A stretch of DNA of 64,000 bases from Fusobacterium naviforme (lineage in GTDB: Bacteria > Bacillota > Clostridia > Lachnospirales > Lachnospiraceae), in the NCBI GenBank assembly GCA_003014445.1, contig PYGH01000004.1, positions 111,414 through 175,413 on the forward strand. The letters run 5' to 3'. Below are positions 1 through 6,525 of the stretch, in pieces; positions within the stretch are counted from its first letter, which is position 1; the number at the start of each line of letters is the position of its first letter. The notes under the pieces were generated by a model. The model was not told where the DNA came from. It made no database searches and worked only from the letters and a program-made list of their open reading frames with translations. A program made the translations under genes and the position numbers.

Positions 1-64
1 CGCCGCTGCAACCTGTAAAAATTAGCGCCAGCAGCAGAATGATTGGTAAAATGCCTTTGCGCAT
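1..64 (-). CDS. Lipoprotein, N-terminal part only (cut by window edge)
   Basis: The minus-strand reading frame starts at the ATG at 62-64, behind an AGGAAGG ribosome site, and encodes MRKGILPIILLLALIFTGC followed by S-G. This is a lipoprotein signal peptide: a basic N-terminus, a hydrophobic core and an IFTGC lipobox. The mature part lies beyond the window, so function is unknown. It has its own strong promoter (99-127) without the phage operator. A separately promoted small lipoprotein near a prophage end is typical of lysogenic-conversion or superinfection-exclusion genes, but that role is inference. Confidence 0.7.
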   Translation of the reverse strand, partial: MRKGILPIILLLALIFTGCSG

Positions 65-98
65 TTTGCTCGCCTTCCTATAATATTTTAATTTTTAT

Positions 99-127
99 AT
101 TATACTCTTTTACGGTTCACTTTTCAA
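99..127 (-). promoter_or_regulatory. Sigma-A promoter of the left-edge lipoprotein gene
   Basis: On the minus strand TTGAAA (122-127), a 17-bp spacer and TATAAT (99-104). The -35 box overlaps the last codons of the preceding gene. Unlike the promoters at 4.28 and 5.59 kb its spacer has no GCCCC/GGGGC dyad, so it should escape the phage repressor. Confidence 0.75.
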
Positions 128-323
128 CCTCCATGTCGATTCCAAACGCCTCTTTCAATCTCCCGGCGTACTCCTCCTCTCCGAATGCTTCTATCTGCCT
201 CCTGTGCGATACCAGCTGCGCTACTCCTCCGTAGGCCTGCGTTATGAATCCATACTGCTCCGCCATGTCCATAACCTCTTTCCAATGGCTGTCCAGCTCC
301 TTAACTTTCTCCCGGTTTATCAT
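117..323 (-). CDS. Small phage protein of unknown function
   Basis: 68 residues, mixed charge, mostly helical by composition, with no recognisable motif. The start at 323 was chosen because AGGAGG lies about 9 bases upstream; a longer frame to 362 has no ribosome site. It follows the methyltransferase gene by about 40 bases and ends inside the promoter of the left-edge lipoprotein gene. It is probably the last gene of the repressor-controlled left cluster. Confidence 0.55.
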   Translation of the reverse strand: MINREKVKELDSHWKEVMDMAEQYGFITQAYGGVAQLVSHRRQIEAFGEEEYAGRLKEAFGIDMEVEK

Positions 324-365
324 CTTCCTGCTCCTCCTCTTTGAACCAATGGCAATCTTCACATA

Positions 366-1494
366 TCATCGTTTTCCCTCCCACGGGTAATCCCTCTCCA
401 TTGTCAGCAGCTCGAACGCGTCTCCGCACTGAATAATGTCTGGGAAATTCCTCTGCGCTATCTGTATTGCGTATTTGTCAATCTCGTAAGCATAATATCT
501 CACATTTCTGTACCCAAGCTCCTGTAATACGTATCTCCCGGTTGCAATTCCATCGAACATACTCAGGACGGTTATCGGTTCCTCTTTGTCTTTCGGCAGA
601 TGTCCAAGTATGAATTTAATAACCTCCGCCGTCCAGCCGTTTCCGAGGCATTTATATCTCTGTGTTTCTGGTACCCCCCCCCCGTAAACCCGTCGGGCAA
701 TGTCTGTAGCCGTTCGCACTCTATCGGCTTCAGCTTCCGTATAATGTAAGCTCCGTCCGGGAGGCTTATCTCCTGCCTCCCATATCTTGTCTCAATAAAT
801 CCGTTCTCAACAATGTGGTATTTGTCCTTTTCCAGCGTATATTTCGCCGTGTCTACCGGGCACATATAAAGCCCTGTCTTAGCGCCTGAACCCCCCCCCC
901 GTTAGCCGTGAGGTTCACGCTTTTTCCGTAAGGGCTGTAAACTCTGTGCGACTGCGCTGTCGTTTGAATATCTCCGAGCCTGATGGTCTGCGCTATGTAA
1001 TTGTCTTTCTGAACTGTCGTCAGCGTATTCGTCTTTCCGTCGTCCCGTGGTTCCAAATGCTGTCCTATACTCCCGTCCGGCTTATATCTGCCCCTGATTG
1101 CCACGCACTGCGCTTTTGAAACGTGTTCCAGTTTGTATAATATTTCTCCGTCGTTGTCGTCCAGAATATCCTTTACGTATATCCCTCTGTCCTCCGGCTG
1201 CCCTATGTCTCCGAAGTTGTGGCAATAAAAGCGCTTTCTATTCTGTGCACTCACCAGTGCGCTGTTGATGTAGTGTAACGGTGCTCCAAGTTCCTCGCTG
1301 ATTTGTTCTTTAATCGCCTCTGCTGCGCTTTTGTTATTCTCGTAGAGGAAATAGTCCGGCTGAAATTTGTCTTTCGCCGCGAGGTAGCACTTAAAAAGCT
1401 CCCAGCCTAATCCGTGTGCCTCTTTTTCTCTGCCGTTGTGCTGTGCTATGCTCCAATGCGTACAGGGGCTTCCGCCAATCAATAATTTAATCAT
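366..1494 (-). CDS. Phase-variable, circularly permuted DNA C5-cytosine methyltransferase (two frame breaks)
   Basis: The frame starts at the ATG at 1494 behind GGAGG and opens with the catalytic motif IV (IGGSPCTHWS). ENN (motif VI), QNRKRF (VIII), RKLKPIECERLQTLP (IX) and RYKCLGNGWT (X) follow; the SAM motif I (VLSMFDGIATG) and YYAYEIDKYA come last. Normally motif I precedes IV, so the enzyme is circularly permuted; motif I resembles Dnmt3-type enzymes. The frame is broken twice, at 891-900 and 674-683. Each break is a run of ten G on the coding strand. One extra G in each (11 and 11) restores a single 376-residue protein. As sequenced only motifs IV-VIII are translated, so the enzyme should be OFF. 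Slippage (phase variation) is the best explanation; a homopolymer miscall is possible. The target site is unknown. Confidence 0.85.
674..683 (-). repeat. G10 homopolymer tract 2 in the methyltransferase gene
   Basis: Ten C on the plus strand, ten G on the coding strand, at the loop after motif IX (LPDGFT-GGG). With 10 G the frame runs into a short tail; with 11 G (or 8) it continues into V-P-E-T-Q-R-Y-K-C-L-G-N-G-W and motif I. Confidence 0.9.
891..900 (-). repeat. G10 homopolymer tract 1 in the methyltransferase gene
   Basis: Ten C on the plus strand, ten G on the coding strand, after the motif VIII part (NLTAN-GGG). With 10 G translation stops 12 codons later; with 11 G (or 8) it continues into the motif IX segment (MCPVDTAKYT...). 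Confidence 0.9.
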
Positions 1495-1690
1495 CGTCGC
1501 CCTCCTCAATCTTCTCCCGGTGCTTTACCAGCCTCACGTCGCATTTGCCGCATGCCTGCAGATTCTCTCTGTATTCCTTGAGGCTCCTCTTTGCGTCCGC
1601 TCTGGTGTATTCACTGTTTTCTACCTCCCAGCCGTAGCCGTAGTTGGTCTCTATGTCCCATCTGTCTCGCGTCTTTCTTACATATGCCAT
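1487..1690 (-). CDS. Small conserved phage protein
   Basis: 67 residues starting MAYVRKTRDRWDIETNYGYG, rich in charged and aromatic residues, with one C-x2-C pair near residues 47-50. The family is recognisable as a recurrent small protein of Clostridial phages, but no function is known to me. AGGAGG lies 7 bases before the start. Its end overlaps the methyltransferase start by 8 bases, so the two are probably translationally coupled. Confidence 0.7.
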   Translation of the reverse strand: MAYVRKTRDRWDIETNYGYGWEVENSEYTRADAKRSLKEYRENLQACGKCDVRLVKHREKIEEGDDD

Positions 1691-2259
1691 CTTTCTGCCT
1701 CCTCCCTTGCTTCTGAAATCGCTTTTTCCAGCCTCGACGGTCCATGTTCCCGGTTCTCCGTTTCTCCCTTGAAGCAGTACCCGTCAAAAATCCATTCGCC
1801 GTCTCCAACCTCGTGGAATGTCGTGTATGTATTCCTGTAGTTGTCGTTCTCGTCCTGAGCGAGGCTGTAGGCTTCTCCTGCCTGCGTGCAACTCCGCCTC
1901 ATCAGTATCGGCGGAACGCTGTTTACAAAATGGTCTACAATATCCTGCGACACTTTGTCTCCCGGCTGCGCGTAGTCCTCGAATGTCGGCAGTCCGCTCT
2001 TGTGCCAGCCGTCCAGCGTCTTAATTTCAATGCCCTCTGTCAGCTTCCTGCGCTCCTCCTGCACGGTTTCCAGAATCGCCAGCCGCTCCTCCGGGTTCAG
2101 CTTGTAGTCGTCTCCGTTTCCGCACGGCGCTGCCTTTATTCCGCAAATCAGCAAATCCACGTTCACCACGCAAGTCGTCTCGTACCGTCCTGCTTTCTCT
2201 GCGTCGAACTCAATCGCTTCGTAGGAATTTCTGCCGCCTCTGTAATATCTGTACTTCAT
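1678..2259 (-). CDS. Phage protein of unknown function
   Basis: 193 residues, soluble, no signal peptide or membrane segment. The start at 2259 has AGGAGG 8 bases upstream and overlaps the stop of the preceding gene (ATGA type). The end overlaps the next gene by 13 bases. I recognise no catalytic motif. It belongs to the tightly packed left cluster transcribed from the repressor-controlled promoters at 5.59 and 4.28 kb. Confidence 0.65.
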   Translation of the reverse strand: MKYRYYRGGRNSYEAIEFDAEKAGRYETTCVVNVDLLICGIKAAPCGNGDDYKLNPEERLAILETVQEERRKLTEGIEIKTLDGWHKSGLPTFEDYAQPGDKVSQDIVDHFVNSVPPILMRRSCTQAGEAYSLAQDENDNYRNTYTTFHEVGDGEWIFDGYCFKGETENREHGPSRLEKAISEAREEAERWHM

Positions 2260-2561
2260 TCCTCCGGCCTCCTCTCTGCCGCCTCTGTCTCTGCCGCGAT
2301 TGTTCTCTCTAAAATATTCCTCACGCCCTCGCTGATGTGGTAAACCTCGTCGAGTTTATGGAACAGCGTGGAATAAATGAATTTTGCGTCCGGGGTGGTG
2401 CTGGCCCAGCCTCCGACCAGCCCCCCATAATACTTCTCTCCCGGCTTAATCAGTTTCGGTCCGTCCCCGAAATTTGTGATAAACTCTCCGTTGCAGTAGA
2501 CGTGTGCCTCCTGCTGCGTAACGCTCATTCTTATCCGTTTTACTTCAAAATCCAGCACCAT
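2256..2561 (-). CDS. Phage protein of unknown function
   Basis: 101 residues. The ATG at 2561 is preferred over an in-frame GTG six bases earlier because AGGAGG sits 7 bases before the ATG. The protein has an N-terminal beta-rich half (VLDFEVKRIRMSV) and a helical C-terminus. It overlaps its downstream neighbour by the classic ATGA. Confidence 0.6.
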   Translation of the reverse strand: MVLDFEVKRIRMSVTQQEAHVYCNGEFITNFGDGPKLIKPGEKYYGGLVGGWASTTPDAKFIYSTLFHKLDEVYHISEGVRNILERTIAAETEAAERRPEE

Positions 2562-2572
2562 AGCCACCCCTC

Positions 2573-3010
2573 CTAAAAACAGTCATGCTCCATAATCTCT
2601 TTCGCTGCCTTGTTCAGCCCTGCCAGCAATCTCTCGTCCGCGTTGATTTCGTCTGATGTGTACCCCAGCGCGTCCAGCGTGTCCTCAAGGTCTCCCGTAT
2701 AGCCGTATTCGTGATTCGCCAACTCGTAGCTAAACATTTCGTAGATAAATCCCTCTCCCGTCTTGTCAGCGGCGATAGCCTCATTGAGCTGCCGCGTGTG
2801 CTTTCTGTTCATTTCGAGGTATGCTTCCTTGTCCGCCTTGCGAATGAACGCTCCGGCTCCGAGGCTCAGGATTTTGTCGGTGTCCTTTTCTTTCAGGCCC
2901 CATTTCGCCATCATTTCCTTAAACTGCTCATTGCTGAACGCCGCCCCCAGCGGAAACTTGTTAAATTCTGCCTGCTGTGCTTCTCGCAGCTCTCTGTATG
3001 CATTACTCAT
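2573..3010 (-). CDS. Conserved phage protein (AFSNEQF-type small protein)
   Basis: 145 residues beginning MSNAYRELREAQQAEFNKFP; the FPLGAAFSNEQFKEMMAKWGL segment recurs in an uncharacterised family of phage and plasmid proteins, often with an acidic C-terminal half. The start at 3010 overlaps the stop of the upstream gene by 8 bases. No function is known. Confidence 0.7.
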   Translation of the reverse strand: MSNAYRELREAQQAEFNKFPLGAAFSNEQFKEMMAKWGLKEKDTDKILSLGAGAFIRKADKEAYLEMNRKHTRQLNEAIAADKTGEGFIYEMFSYELANHEYGYTGDLEDTLDALGYTSDEINADERLLAGLNKAAKEIMEHDCF

Positions 3011-3638
3011 AGTCCTCGTCCTCCTCATCTTCTTCGTAGTAGTCGTCCTCGTCCTCATCGTCGTATGTGTCTACGTCCTCCTGCTCGTCTCTGTAGTCCC
3101 ACATATCCTCTTTGTTCGGCTCCTCTTTCAGTTCCGGGTGCTCCTCAATGTATTTCAATACACCCTCTTCCAGCCGTTCCAGCGCTTTGTCGTAGGTTCT
3201 GTCGTCGTAAATCTCCCAAGCGTCCTGTACCAGTCTCGCAACCTCCGGGCTGCATTTCGCTGCGAGGTATCTGCCTGCCGGGTTGCAAGTCTCTCTCCCG
3301 TAGTCAATTCCCAGATGGTCTCCGTCGTTGAAATTTCTATAGCCGATTCTACAAATCGCTCTCACTATTTCTCCTGCGACGCTCTCCGCTGCTCCGCTTG
3401 CCGGAACCAGCTCTTCAAAAAGGTCGTTAAGCTTTTCCTGTGCGGTCTTTGCTTTTACCAGCTCGTAGCTCTCTGCCTCTTTTTTGTCCAGCTCTCTGGT
3501 GTAGTCGATACACCCCCAAGCCTCTCTGCCAATCTCCTCTACGTACTGCCTGCTGTCGTAGTTCTGAATCATCACCACGCCGTCTTTCGGGAACGTCCCC
3601 GGTCCTACCGGGCGCATAATGCTGTAATATCTCGTCAT
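3003..3638 (-). CDS. Phage protein with very acidic C-terminal tail
   Basis: 211 residues. The N-terminus (MTRYYSIMRPVGPGTFPKDG and V-E-E-I-G-R-E-A-W-G) matches a recurring mobile-element protein family of unknown role. The last 30 residues are almost only Asp, Glu and Tyr, resembling the DNA-mimic style tails of some anti-restriction proteins; that link is speculative. Start at 3638 has AGGAGG 8 bases upstream. Two degenerate copies of the phage operator lie just upstream (3659-3673, 3700-3714). Confidence 0.65.
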   Translation of the reverse strand: MTRYYSIMRPVGPGTFPKDGVVMIQNYDSRQYVEEIGREAWGCIDYTRELDKKEAESYELVKAKTAQEKLNDLFEELVPASGAAESVAGEIVRAICRIGYRNFNDGDHLGIDYGRETCNPAGRYLAAKCSPEVARLVQDAWEIYDDRTYDKALERLEEGVLKYIEEHPELKEEPNKEDMWDYRDEQEDVDTYDDEDEDDYYEEDEEDEDYE

Positions 3639-3731
3639 TGTTTTGTCCTCCTTCTTTTCTCCCTTTACGGGGCGTTTCTGTTTCACGCGAAACTTATACA
3701 CCCCGTTTCGGGTCATTCTCTGGTAAAAAAA

Positions 3732-4217
3732 TTACTTCATCGTTTCTAGCAGTCTCTTGATGAGCCTCTCGCAGTCGCTCGCTCTCTTTGTTCCCCATCT
3801 GTTGCTCTGTACCGCGTTCTGGAAGTCCTGACTATTCGGGTTTTCGGCGTGCTCTACGATTTCTCTCGCTGCTGCCTCAGCTATCCGGCTCGCGTTCTTT
3901 TCTGCCTCAATAAGGATTGCCTTAATCTCTCCGGCCTCCGCCGTTGTGAGGGTCTTGCCTTTCAGCTCCTCCACCTGCTTCTGGTATCTCTCTGCCTCTG
4001 CCGCGTAATACTCTCCGGCTTTCTTGAACTCCTCTGCATTCTTTTCTGCCGTTTCGGCTCTCTGCTTCATGCTGCACCCGAAGTCGTTTTCAATGTTTTC
4101 CTCACCAATCTCGAAGCACCCCTCGAACGCCATTCCGATGTAGCTGTTCTCTCCCAGCTCCTCTACAATTTTCCTGATTTTGTCCAGCGCCTTGCGTTCC
4201 TGTTCTTTCGTCGTCAT
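3732..4217 (-). CDS. Coiled-coil phage protein
   Basis: 161 residues; roughly residues 50-125 form a long charged helix rich in Ala, Glu and Lys, probably a coiled coil. Start at 4217 has GGAGG 8 bases upstream. It is the first gene after the promoter-operator at 4267-4295, so it should be directly repressor controlled. Function unknown. Confidence 0.6.
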   Translation of the reverse strand: MTTKEQERKALDKIRKIVEELGENSYIGMAFEGCFEIGEENIENDFGCSMKQRAETAEKNAEEFKKAGEYYAAEAERYQKQVEELKGKTLTTAEAGEIKAILIEAEKNASRIAEAAAREIVEHAENPNSQDFQNAVQSNRWGTKRASDCERLIKRLLETMK

Positions 4218-4266
4218 TTTCGTTTCCTCCGTTTCTTTTTGGGTCGCTCCGTCTGAGCCTAATTGA

Positions 4267-4295
4267 ATTATAGCCCCCATTTGGGGCGATATCAA
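4267..4295 (-). promoter_or_regulatory. Repressor-controlled promoter, operator fills the spacer
   Basis: Minus strand TTGATA (4290-4295), 17-bp spacer, TATAAT (4267-4272). The spacer holds the dyad GCCCC-N5-GGGGC (4273-4287). Same geometry as 5580-5608 and 49640-49668. Drives the genes from 4217 leftwards. Confidence 0.85.
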
Positions 4296-4313
4296 CCAAA
4301 AAAGAGAAATATT

Positions 4314-4493
4314 TTAGATTTTTTCCACGTTCCTCCTCTCCGGCTCTTTGACGCTGTACTTCACGTCGTTTCCGAATCTGTCTTTGAGGTAGTTTACTGC
4401 CGCCTCTACCGTCGGTGCTATGTTGTGGAATCCTCTCGCTGTAATCTCATAGCCCCAGCTCTCGATTTTGGCTTTCTTAATCGTGTATGTCAT
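4314..4493 (-). CDS. Small phage protein (59 residues)
   Basis: Reads MTYTIKKAKIESWGYEITAR and so on to a TAA at 4314, with AAGGAGG before the ATG at 4493. It looks like a small alpha-beta protein. No function recognised. It ends within about 20 bases of the promoter-operator at 4267-4295. Confidence 0.6.
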   Translation of the reverse strand: MTYTIKKAKIESWGYEITARGFHNIAPTVEAAVNYLKDRFGNDVKYSVKEPERRNVEKI

Positions 4494-4505
4494 ATCCCTG
4501 CCTCC

Positions 4506-4691
4506 TTATCTGGCAATAAAGTTCTCCGGCCTCCTGCGCCTTTCTGGTACTCCGCCGTCGTCTACCCTGAATCGCTTTGCCGCTTTGTTCAGCGCCGCTT
4601 TCTCGTTCCGGGCCTCTATTCTCCCGACGTATTCCGTCACGTCTCCTCCCCATACTCTGTGGATTATCTCGTATATGCTGAATGTTCTCAT
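4506..4691 (-). CDS. Small phage protein (61 residues)
   Basis: Starts MRTFSIYEIIHRVWGGDVTE; ATG at 4691 with GGAGG about 9 bases upstream, overlapping the previous stop by 4 bases. An N-terminal amphipathic segment is followed by a basic Arg-rich end (RRRRPENF), which would suit nucleic-acid contact, but that is only composition. Confidence 0.55.
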   Translation of the reverse strand: MRTFSIYEIIHRVWGGDVTEYVGRIEARNEKAALNKAAKRFRVDDGGVPERRRRPENFIAR

Positions 4692-4921
4692 ATTCTTGCG
4701 CCTCCATTCATATTGATTCTTACCTCGAATCCCTCTGTAATCATGGCCCTTATGTGTTCGTTCAATTTCTTTGCGGTCATGTCGTCTCTCTTTGCTCTTT
4801 TGCCAAGCGTCGGAGTGTCGCAATATATTGCCTTGCCCTCTCGCCAGAATTTTGCCGGACAGAACCCTTTGCCGCTTATCTCAATCGTTCCGCCGTGCTT
4901 CATCATTTCGTAGAACGTCAT
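4688..4921 (-). CDS. Small phage protein (77 residues)
   Basis: Starts MTFYEMMKHGGTIEISGKGF; small beta-rich N-terminal half and a helical segment (TAKKLNEHIRAM). ATGA overlaps on both sides show it is translated in series with its neighbours. Function unknown. Confidence 0.6.
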   Translation of the reverse strand: MTFYEMMKHGGTIEISGKGFCPAKFWREGKAIYCDTPTLGKRAKRDDMTAKKLNEHIRAMITEGFEVRINMNGGARI

Positions 4922-5115
4922 GCCGTCAGCCTCCTCCTATGGTCGATAATTGCTTTTCTCGCTCCCTCAATGGTCATTGCCATGTCGATTGTTTTGTTTC
5001 CGATTGCTGCGCCGTAGGGGTATTTACCTCCCTTGCGACTGTAAATCTTGTACCCGTCCTCCGTCGTTTCGTAGACGATTGTGTTTCTCGTGTCGCTGAA
5101 ATTCTCGTATGTCAT
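4918..5115 (-). CDS. Small phage protein (65 residues)
   Basis: Starts MTYENFSDTRNTIVYETTED; pattern of short strands then a helix (TIEGARKAIIDHRRRL), like small KTSC/HTH-free phage proteins. Strong AAGGAGG ribosome site; ATGA overlap with the next gene. Function unknown. Confidence 0.6.
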   Translation of the reverse strand: MTYENFSDTRNTIVYETTEDGYKIYSRKGGKYPYGAAIGNKTIDMAMTIEGARKAIIDHRRRLTA

Positions 5116-5127
5116 TGTCGCTCCTCC

Positions 5128-5340
5128 TTAAATCGCCGCGAATGTGTAGTTGATTGCCTTGTACTGTCCTTGTTTCTTTACCTTGCAGGTTCCCCAGCGG
5201 CAAATTCTGAAATCGTCCGGCTCATAACCGATGTACCAAAAGTTGCCCCTATCTTCTATCCAGTTGACTGTCGCCGGGAATCTCTTTACCGTAGAGCTTG
5301 TCTCTCTCGTAACCATGTATCTTTTGCCTGCTTCTAACAT
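5128..5340 (-). CDS. Small phage protein (70 residues)
   Basis: The start MLEAGKRYMVTRE at 5340 follows GGAGGAGCGGAT. Composition suggests a compact beta protein with several aromatic residues (NWIEDRGNFWYIGYEP). A longer frame to 5463 reads through the preceding gene in another frame and was rejected. Function unknown. Confidence 0.6.
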   Translation of the reverse strand: MLEAGKRYMVTRETSSTVKRFPATVNWIEDRGNFWYIGYEPDDFRICRWGTCKVKKQGQYKAINYTFAAI

Positions 5341-5359
5341 ATCCGCTCCTCCTCTTTCT

Positions 5360-5524
5360 TTATGCCATCTTTTCGATAAGGGCCAGCAGCATTTCGTGCT
5401 CTTTGTAGCTGATTTTTTCGCGCTGGTATGCCATGTCGATTCCGTCTGCTCCGTAGAAAACATTCTGGATTGCGTCCTCTTTGTTCTCCGCCTCGATGAT
5501 TCTCTGGATAAATTTCTTGAACAT
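5360..5524 (-). CDS. Small phage protein (54 residues)
   Basis: Reads MFKKFIQRIIEAENKEDAIQ through to K-M-A at a TAA at 5360, behind AGGAGG at 5535. Two amphipathic helices by composition. It is the first gene after the promoter-operator at 5580-5608 and therefore the leading gene of the left cluster. Function unknown. Confidence 0.6.
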   Translation of the reverse strand: MFKKFIQRIIEAENKEDAIQNVFYGADGIDMAYQREKISYKEHEMLLALIEKMA

Positions 5525-5579
5525 ATCCTTGCCTCCTATCGTGTCCCTGTTCAGGTCGTTTACGTCATCTTACACCCTC

Positions 5580-5608
5580 ATTATAGCCCCTTAAAGGGGC
5601 ATTATCAA
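5580..5608 (-). promoter_or_regulatory. Repressor-controlled promoter of the left gene cluster
   Basis: Minus strand TTGATA (5603-5608), 17-bp spacer, TATAAT (5580-5585). The spacer is filled by a perfect dyad GCCCC-TTAAA-GGGGC written on the plus strand (5586-5600). A related dyad, GTTCC-AGAAC-GGGTC, lies upstream at 5637-5651 and could be a second operator. It sits directly after the late-operon terminator. Confidence 0.88.
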
Positions 5609-5660
5609 CACATATTTCCAAGTATTTTTTAAAAATGTTCCAGAACGGGTCATTTTGGGT

Positions 5661-5705
5661 AAAAAAATAAAGCCCCTCCTACGGATTTCTCCATAAGAGG
5701 GGCTT
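5661..5705 (-). terminator. Terminator of the late (structural/lysis) operon
   Basis: Minus-strand stem AAGCCCCTC...GAGGGGCTT (5697-5705 with 5670-5678) followed by a T-rich run, between the holin gene and the left-cluster promoter. Confidence 0.85.
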
Positions 5706-5789
5706 ACCGTCGAGTTCTGGTGGCGCTTCCCACGTCGGTCTTACATAAATCATCAATTCATCATGCGGCCCTGCCGCGTCCCGTATAGG

Positions 5790-6329
5790 TTATTCCTCCG
5801 GCTCTGCTACCGTCGGTTCTGATGTAAGCTGGCTCACCGCCGTCTGCGCAATGGTGGCCGCCGTAGCTGCTGCTGTGCTTGCCGCTATCGCGGCTGCGTC
5901 CGGCTCCGCCGTCTGGTTAATTATCTCCGGCGTTTCGAGCTTCTGTTTTCTTACCTCTGCCTCAACCATCGGCAAGATATACTCCTTAATGTCGCCGTAG
6001 GTCTCCTCGATAAATTCTGCTGCCGCCGGGGTGAGTATGCTTAGGGCTGCCGCGAGGCTTCTCTGTAGTGCCTCTTTCTGCGCCTCTTTTGTGAATTTCC
6101 CGGCTGCTTTCAGGCTGTCCACGTATGTCTGACTGGTATAGCTTACCGCCGTCGCAATCGCCTTTGAAATCTCCTCAAGGTGATTTCTCAGCACGTCTCC
6201 CTGCGTGCTTGCTGTTTCGGCTTTTGCGCTTGCTGTCCAGCTGTTAATCAGTCTTACGAGGTAACCTGCCAGAATTGGAACGCATACGCTCAGTACCGCT
6301 ACCAGTATGTCGTTTACTAAGTCGCTCAT
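5790..6329 (-). CDS. Phage holin, LLH/holin_6-like
   Basis: 179 residues with one N-terminal membrane segment (about residues 7-27), a long helical middle with Ala, Glu and Lys, and an Ala/Thr-rich C-terminus. This layout matches LLH-type holins, which make the membrane hole that releases the endolysin. It lies directly downstream of the endolysin and a small membrane protein, and just before the late terminator. The extended Ala-Thr tail (residues about 143-170) is low complexity. Confidence 0.75.
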   Translation of the reverse strand: MSDLVNDILVAVLSVCVPILAGYLVRLINSWTASAKAETASTQGDVLRNHLEEISKAIATAVSYTSQTYVDSLKAAGKFTKEAQKEALQRSLAAALSILTPAAAEFIEETYGDIKEYILPMVEAEVRKQKLETPEIINQTAEPDAAAIAASTAAATAATIAQTAVSQLTSEPTVAEPEE

Positions 6330-6525
6330 GTTTCTTTTCCTCCTGTTGTCTCTTTCGCTTTACCTCCAACTGCCTGCACCCCTTTGACGGGAACGGGCAG
6401 TTTTCGCAATCGTAGTCGCAATGTTCCTCCTCCGGGTTGAACTCTGTAAGGGCTTTCAGCCACCCGGCGAGCATAAGTATCACGACCACAATCACGAAAA
6501 TCCTCAATATCGTTGCAGCTATCAT
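6244..6525 (-). CDS. Small cysteine-rich membrane protein of the lysis cassette
   Basis: 93 residues: one N-terminal membrane segment (about residues 5-24), then a Cys cluster (HCDYDCENCPFPSKGC) and a basic C-terminus. The start overlaps the endolysin stop as ATGA, which supports translation. The last 86 bases overlap the holin start in another frame. It could be a holin partner or a metal- or disulphide-bearing membrane protein; no family recognised. Confidence 0.6.
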   Translation of the reverse strand: MIAATILRIFVIVVVILMLAGWLKALTEFNPEEEHCDYDCENCPFPSKGCRQLEVKRKRQQEEKKHERLSKRHTGSGTERMRSNSGRLPRKTD

